This document shows, piece after piece, positions 60,489-64,000 of a stretch of 64,000 bases of DNA. Made by a program: the position numbers and the translations under genes. The notes under the pieces were generated by a model. The model had not been told where the DNA came from and did no database searches. It was given only the letters and a program-made list of their open reading frames with translations. This DNA is from Sinomonas terrae (GTDB lineage Bacteria > Actinomycetota > Actinomycetes > Actinomycetales > Micrococcaceae). The stretch is taken from positions 3,472,001 to 3,536,000 of the forward strand of contig NZ_JAKZBV010000001.1 of assembly GCF_022539255.1 (NCBI RefSeq), given 5' to 3'. Position 1 is the stretch's first letter. Each line of letters starts with the position of its first letter.

Positions 60489-60863
60489 ATGGACTTCGCC
60501 TCGATCCGCATCATCACCGACGACCTCGACCGGCTCGTACGCTTCTACGAACTCGTCACCTGCACGACCGCGACGAGACCGGCTCCGGTCTTCGCCGAGT
60601 TCCGCACCGGCGCCGGTGCTCTCGCTATCGCCAGCCCCGCGACCGTGGCCATGCTCGGCCAGCGGGCGCCACACCCGGGGGCCAACCGGTCGGTCGTGAT
60701 CGAGTTCCTCGTCGAGGACGTCGATCAGGAGTTCGCCCGGCTCCGTGACCACCTCGACGATGTCGTCCAAGAGCCCACCACGATGCCTTGGGGAAACCGC
60801 TCCACACTCTTCCGCGATCCCGACGGGAACCTCGTCAACCTCTTCGCCCGGCCGGCCAGCTGA
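60489..60863 (+). CDS. VOC-superfamily (glyoxalase-like) protein
   Basis: A 124-residue protein of the vicinal-oxygen-chelate fold, made of two beta-alpha-beta-beta-beta modules. SIRIITDDLDRLVRFYELVT, then FAEFRTGAGALAIASPATVA and WGNRSTLFRDPDGNLVNLFA are typical. Some metal ligands of glyoxalase I are replaced, so the activity is unknown; antibiotic binding or dioxygenase-like roles occur in the family. AGAAGGG precedes ATG 60489. Confidence 0.9.
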   Translation: MDFASIRIITDDLDRLVRFYELVTCTTATRPAPVFAEFRTGAGALAIASPATVAMLGQRAPHPGANRSVVIEFLVEDVDQEFARLRDHLDDVVQEPTTMPWGNRSTLFRDPDGNLVNLFARPAS

Positions 60864-60892
60864 ACGTCCCCCAGGCCAGCCCCGCCGCGCCC

Positions 60893-61384
60893 TTAGGAGC
60901 GTCGGTCGGCCTCCAGGTCGGCCTGCTCGCTCGACCATGTGATCGAACTGGATCTGAACGGGCTGCTACTCGGACCCCGTCTTCGGGTCCGCGACATATG
61001 GCTACGACACGTTGGATCACTTCCGCATCGCCCCGCCTCGGCGGGGAGGGATACCTCGAGCGGCTGGCGGAGGCCGCCCCGCTCGATCTGGGCGAGATGC
61101 CCATCCAGCAGCCCGATCACCAAGCCGCACGGCTTCGCGCCTCCGCGCTGGAGGTCCAGGACCTCGGCGATCTCGGACAGGCTCAGCCCCAGCGACTTGG
61201 CACGCCGGATGAACTGCAGCACCTCCACGTCCTCGTCCGTGAACAGCCGGTACCCGCCCGAGCTCCGCCCAAGGGCCACTTCAACTCTGCGGCTGACGAG
61301 GAGGACGACGCGCCCCTTGACCCGGCCCCATGGGCCGGGTGGAGTCTGGGAGGGCGACAAAGCCGAGCGAGGAGAGGATCGCAC
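60893..61384 (-). pseudogene. MerR-family regulator remnant
   Basis: The middle of a metal-type MerR protein is clear: SSGGYRLFTDEDVEVLQFIR, RAKSLGLSLSEIAEVLDLQR and KPCGLVIGLLDGHLAQIER. What is missing is the N-terminal HTH (about 40 residues), and the C-terminal end after QIER no longer follows the family and slips into basic low-complexity sequence. So it is probably a decayed gene with a 5' deletion and a 3' change. It is divergent from a Cys-rich miniprotein across a MerR-type promoter. A very divergent functional protein is possible but less likely. Confidence 0.6.
61317..61347 (+). promoter_or_regulatory. MerR-type promoter with 19-bp spacer
   Basis: TTGACC (-35, 61317-61322) is followed by a 19-base spacer holding a perfect 9-bp dyad, ACCCGGCCC and GGGCCGGGT around CAT (61320-61340). 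The -10 position is GAGTCT (61342-61347). Long spacer plus dyad is the MerR-activated promoter design. It drives the Cys-rich miniprotein at 61386. Confidence 0.6.
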
Positions 61385-61385
61385 T

Positions 61386-61553
61386 ATGCCATTCCAGGAG
61401 GGAGACGTCTATCGATGCCCCGACCCCGACTGCGGCTGCGAGGTGACCGTCACCAAAGGCGCGGCCCCGGGAAAGGGAGGCGACATGAGCCCCACCTGCT
61501 GCTGCGGCCTGACGATGGACAAGGTGACGGCCGAACCATCGGCCAGTGCCTGA
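61386..61553 (+). CDS. Cys-rich metal-binding-like miniprotein
   Basis: A 55-residue protein with seven or so Cys: CPDPDCGCEV near 11-20 and TCCCGLTMDKV near 37-47. It looks like a small metallothionein or rubredoxin-like fragment and probably binds a metal ion. GAGGAGAGG is upstream of ATG 61386. A MerR-type promoter precedes it, and a decayed MerR gene is divergent, which fits metal-inducible expression in the ancestor. Confidence 0.75.
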   Translation: MPFQEGDVYRCPDPDCGCEVTVTKGAAPGKGGDMSPTCCCGLTMDKVTAEPSASA

Positions 61554-61597
61554 ACCGGCGGGCTTGGGCTGCGTTCGGGGCCTGAAAGGGGGTTGGG

Positions 61598-62446
61598 GTG
61601 CCAGAGCCGTGGCCGGGACCGGGCAGTACTGCTGCTGTTTTCGGCGGTGGCGGACTGACCGGTCTTGCCTGGATGACCGGGCTGCTGCTCGGGCTCGAGC
61701 GCGCCGATGTGCGGGTGCGCGACGCCGACGTCCTGGTCGGAACCTCTGCCGGCTCCGTGCTCGCGGCGCAGATCGCCGGCAGCACCAGCCTGGAAGACCT
61801 CTACGGGTGGCAGCTAGAGGGAAGAGTCGAGGAAATCCGTGGCTTCCTCTCCCCCGAGGACGAGGCCGAGATGAGCCAACTCAGAGCCGAGGCGGGGTCC
61901 ATGGAGGCCGCAAACCGGGCCGTCGGGCATTTCGCCTGCGCGCGTGGGAATGCGCTCCGGGAGAGGCGTCGGCGCGTGATCCAGGACCGACTCCCAGTCC
62001 ATGAATGGCCGGCAGGGCGCGACCTGCGGATCGTGGCCGTGGATGCAAGCACGGGCAAGCGCATGGTCTTCACCACTGGCTCAGGGGTTGGCCTCGTGGA
62101 GGCCGTCGAGGCTTCCTGCGCCGCCCCGGGCGTGTGGCCGCTGGCCCGCGTCGGCGGGCACAGCTACATGGACGGAGGGACGTGGTCTCTTGCAAACGTC
62201 GACGTCGCCGTCGGGGCTGACCGGGTCCTGGTCTTCGCGCCGATCACCCAAGGGTCCCATCCAGGCCACTCCCCGGCAGAAGATCTGGCCGCCCTCGGCG
62301 TGCAGGGGCTCGTGGTCGAGCCCTCGCCGCAATCCCTGGCGGCCTTCGGCACCGATAGCCTTGACCCTCAGGCACGGCCCGGGGCAGCAGAGTCCGGACT
62401 GGCTCAGGCAGCATACGAGGCGGGCCGTATCGCCAGCCTCATGTAG
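61598..62446 (+). CDS. patatin-like phospholipase
   Basis: A 282-residue serine acyl hydrolase. The oxyanion glycine run is VFGGGGLTGLAW (about 14-25), the nucleophile elbow is GTSAGS (about 48-53) and the Asp of the dyad is in YMDGGTWSLANVD. It would hydrolyse phospholipid or lipid esters in the cytoplasm or at the membrane. Start is GTG 61598, giving MPEPWPGPGSTAAVFGGGG. It follows the Cys-rich gene by 44 bases. Confidence 0.9.
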   Translation: MPEPWPGPGSTAAVFGGGGLTGLAWMTGLLLGLERADVRVRDADVLVGTSAGSVLAAQIAGSTSLEDLYGWQLEGRVEEIRGFLSPEDEAEMSQLRAEAGSMEAANRAVGHFACARGNALRERRRRVIQDRLPVHEWPAGRDLRIVAVDASTGKRMVFTTGSGVGLVEAVEASCAAPGVWPLARVGGHSYMDGGTWSLANVDVAVGADRVLVFAPITQGSHPGHSPAEDLAALGVQGLVVEPSPQSLAAFGTDSLDPQARPGAAESGLAQAAYEAGRIASLM

Positions 62447-62562
62447 GCCGTCCACCGGGAGGGCTTGTGCCTCTCCGCGCTGACGGTACGGCAGGTGGAT
62501 GAAGCGCGAACTCGAAGGCGCGCCGTATTGTCAGAGCCCGCACTTGCTCCGATCATGCCGTC

Positions 62563-63942
62563 ATGAACCATGACGTGCCCGGTTTCCGGGGCGAACTGCT
62601 GGGACCCAAGGATGAAGGGTATTCCGCAGCCCGGCGGATCTGGAACGGGGCGATCGATCGGCACCCGGAACTCATCGCGCGCTGCCTCGACCAGGAGGAT
62701 GCGTCCGCCGTGCTGAAATATGCGGCGAGCCGAGAGCTTCCGCTCTCGGTGCGCGGGGGCGGCCACAACGTCTCCGGCTCGGCGCTGGCCGAGGGCGGGG
62801 TCGTCGTCGACCTCTCGGCTCTGAGGGGCGTGATCGTCGACCCGGACGGCATGAGCGTCCGGGTCCAGCCCGGCGCCCTCTGGGGCGACGTCGACGCCGC
62901 GACCCAGAGGCACGGGCTGGCGGTCCCCGGAGGAATCGTCACCCACACGGGTGTGGCCGGCCTCACCCTCGGCGGCGGGTTCGGCTGGCTGAGCCGACGG
63001 TGGGGGCTGACCTCGGACAACATGCTCTCCGTCAGGATGCTCCTTGCCGACGGCAGCCGAGTCCAGGCGTCAGAGCACGAGAACCCCGATCTGTTCTGGG
63101 CGGTCCAGGGCGGGGGCGGGAACTTCGGCATCGTGACCGAATTCCGGTTCCGGCTCCACCGCCTGGGCACCCACGTCCTGGCGGGCCCCATCCTGTTCCG
63201 TACCGACCAGGCGCGGGAGGCCATCGCCCTCTACCGCGAATTCATCGCCGAGGCGCCGGATGAGCTCTCCGTCTACCTGAACCTCCGCACCGCCCCGCCC
63301 TTCGACTGGATCCCGGAGCATCTGCGGGGCACCGATGTGCTGCTGGTGATCCCGTTCTTCATCGGAGACCCCCGCGAGGGCGAGGATCTTCTGCGGCCGC
63401 TGCGCGCATTCGGTCCGCCCGCCGTCGACCTCGTCCGCTACAAGCCGTATGTCGAGCACCAGGCAATGTTCGACGCCGGAGTCCCCCATCACTGGGGCTA
63501 CTACTGGAAATCGCATTACCTGCCACCCCTCACTAACACCGCCGTCGAAGTCCTGCTCGAGCATTCGTGGGCCAAGAGCTCCCCGGCCTCCTACACCCTG
63601 CTCTTCCATATGGGCGGCGCCATCGCCTCACGGCCGCAGGACAGCTCTGCGGCCAGCGGACGCGACGCCGCGCACGCGATGAACATCAACGCCGCTTGGC
63701 CGGCCGGAGGCCCGTCGCATCCGGACATCGCATGGTGCAGGGAGTACTTCACCGCGATGGAGCCCCACGCCACGGGCGGGGTCTACGTGAACTTCCTCCA
63801 CAACGACGAAGGCGAAGCCAGGATCCGCGCTGCCTACGGCAGCCGCTACGACCGCCTGACCCGCATCAAGGCAAAGTACGACCCCGACAACATCTTCCAA
63901 TCGAACCAGAACATCAAACCCTCCCAAGCCGAGCAGGGCTGA
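62563..63942 (+). CDS. FAD-linked oxidoreductase, berberine-bridge-enzyme type
   Basis: A 459-residue flavoprotein of the PCMH/BBE group. The FAD-binding N-domain has LPLSVRGGGHNVSGSALAEG (His that binds FAD covalently), GIVTHTGVAGLTLGGGFGWL and DLFWAVQGGGGNFGIVTEFR. The C-terminal BBE segment is YDRLTRIKAKYDPDNIFQSN. It oxidises an alcohol, sugar or phenolic substrate with oxygen. There is no signal peptide, so it is cytoplasmic. Substrate unknown. Confidence 0.93.
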   Translation: MNHDVPGFRGELLGPKDEGYSAARRIWNGAIDRHPELIARCLDQEDASAVLKYAASRELPLSVRGGGHNVSGSALAEGGVVVDLSALRGVIVDPDGMSVRVQPGALWGDVDAATQRHGLAVPGGIVTHTGVAGLTLGGGFGWLSRRWGLTSDNMLSVRMLLADGSRVQASEHENPDLFWAVQGGGGNFGIVTEFRFRLHRLGTHVLAGPILFRTDQAREAIALYREFIAEAPDELSVYLNLRTAPPFDWIPEHLRGTDVLLVIPFFIGDPREGEDLLRPLRAFGPPAVDLVRYKPYVEHQAMFDAGVPHHWGYYWKSHYLPPLTNTAVEVLLEHSWAKSSPASYTLLFHMGGAIASRPQDSSAASGRDAAHAMNINAAWPAGGPSHPDIAWCREYFTAMEPHATGGVYVNFLHNDEGEARIRAAYGSRYDRLTRIKAKYDPDNIFQSNQNIKPSQAEQG

Positions 63943-63963
63943 TCCTGCACCGGGGGTCCTGGC

Positions 63964-63999
63964 AGACCAGAACGCGCAGCCTTCCTACCCTTCTGGTCT
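63964..63999. terminator. possible hairpin after the FAD oxidoreductase
   Basis: AGACCAGAA and TTCTGGTCT are exact inverse copies with 18 bases between, starting 22 bases after the stop at 63942. It reaches the window edge. Confidence 0.45.
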
Positions 64000-64000
64000 A

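Noticed and set aside
60788..61585. A plus-strand 265-codon frame through the MerR remnant and Cys-rich gene
   Set aside because: It is out of frame with the Cys-rich gene and antisense to the MerR core; no family sequence.

Overview
The window is GC-rich throughout. Start codons are ATG, GTG and occasionally TTG, mostly behind AGGAGG-like sites. The gene content points to a soil actinobacterium: a 13E12/DUF222-HNH protein, a DUF4193-like fragment, a SigB/SigF-type sigma factor, a GvpA of actinobacterial type, GVP-less small acidic proteins and MHS-family transporters. The family Micrococcaceae (Arthrobacter or Sinomonas-like) is my inference from protein style, not a database result.

Layout. 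1-6.2 kb (minus): the 5' part of gcvP behind a tandem glycine riboswitch, a membrane protein with a low-complexity tail, a GNAT acetyltransferase, and the RNA-binding protein Tex. 6.4-12 kb: a 13E12 HNH protein, a membrane metal-dependent hydrolase, a zinc-ribbon protein, a YrdC/Sua5-type protein and a membrane protein. 12-16.3 kb: an MHS transporter, a D-mannonate dehydratase broken by one missing base, an NADPH-dependent FMN reductase and an SDR dehydrogenase, which look like a sugar-acid catabolic operon. 16.3-21.2 kb: a TetR regulator with two palindromic operators divergent from two coupled small genes, then an orphan gas-vesicle gvpA, a PD-(D/E)XK-like gene and small acidic or Cys-motif proteins.

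21.5-26.6 kb is a mobile-element island. An IS21-type element (2581 bp, istA-istB, 6-bp target duplication) sits inside an IS110-family transposase gene, and a second IS110-family transposase follows. 26.7-42.3 kb holds a secreted S53 peptidase, cold-shock protein, PHP-domain protein, class A PBP, oxidoreductases, a FUSC membrane protein, YqeY, a diacylglycerol-kinase-like protein, a TetR regulator and MltG. 42.5-48.8 kb holds an amino-acid permease with a 3' frameshift, an RpiR regulator, a PLP aminotransferase, a DHFR-like protein and an Fe-type alcohol dehydrogenase.

48.8-53.6 kb is a sensory module: a TAXI-type binding lipoprotein overlaps a histidine kinase (frameshifted) and an OmpR-type regulator, divergent from an MHS carboxylate transporter. 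53.7-64 kb holds secreted lipoproteins, a sigma factor, an arylsulfotransferase-like Tat protein, a WYL regulator with a VOC protein, a decayed MerR gene beside a MerR-type promoter and a Cys-rich miniprotein, a patatin and a BBE-type flavoprotein.

Two features run through the whole window. First, short tandem repeats of 15-24 bp recur at gene ends. In coding sequence the period is always a multiple of three, and at four genes the repeated unit contains the gene's own stop codon. Second, three conserved genes, and possibly a fourth, small one, carry a single small indel, which could be assembly error or real decay. No tRNA, rRNA or CRISPR array was seen.
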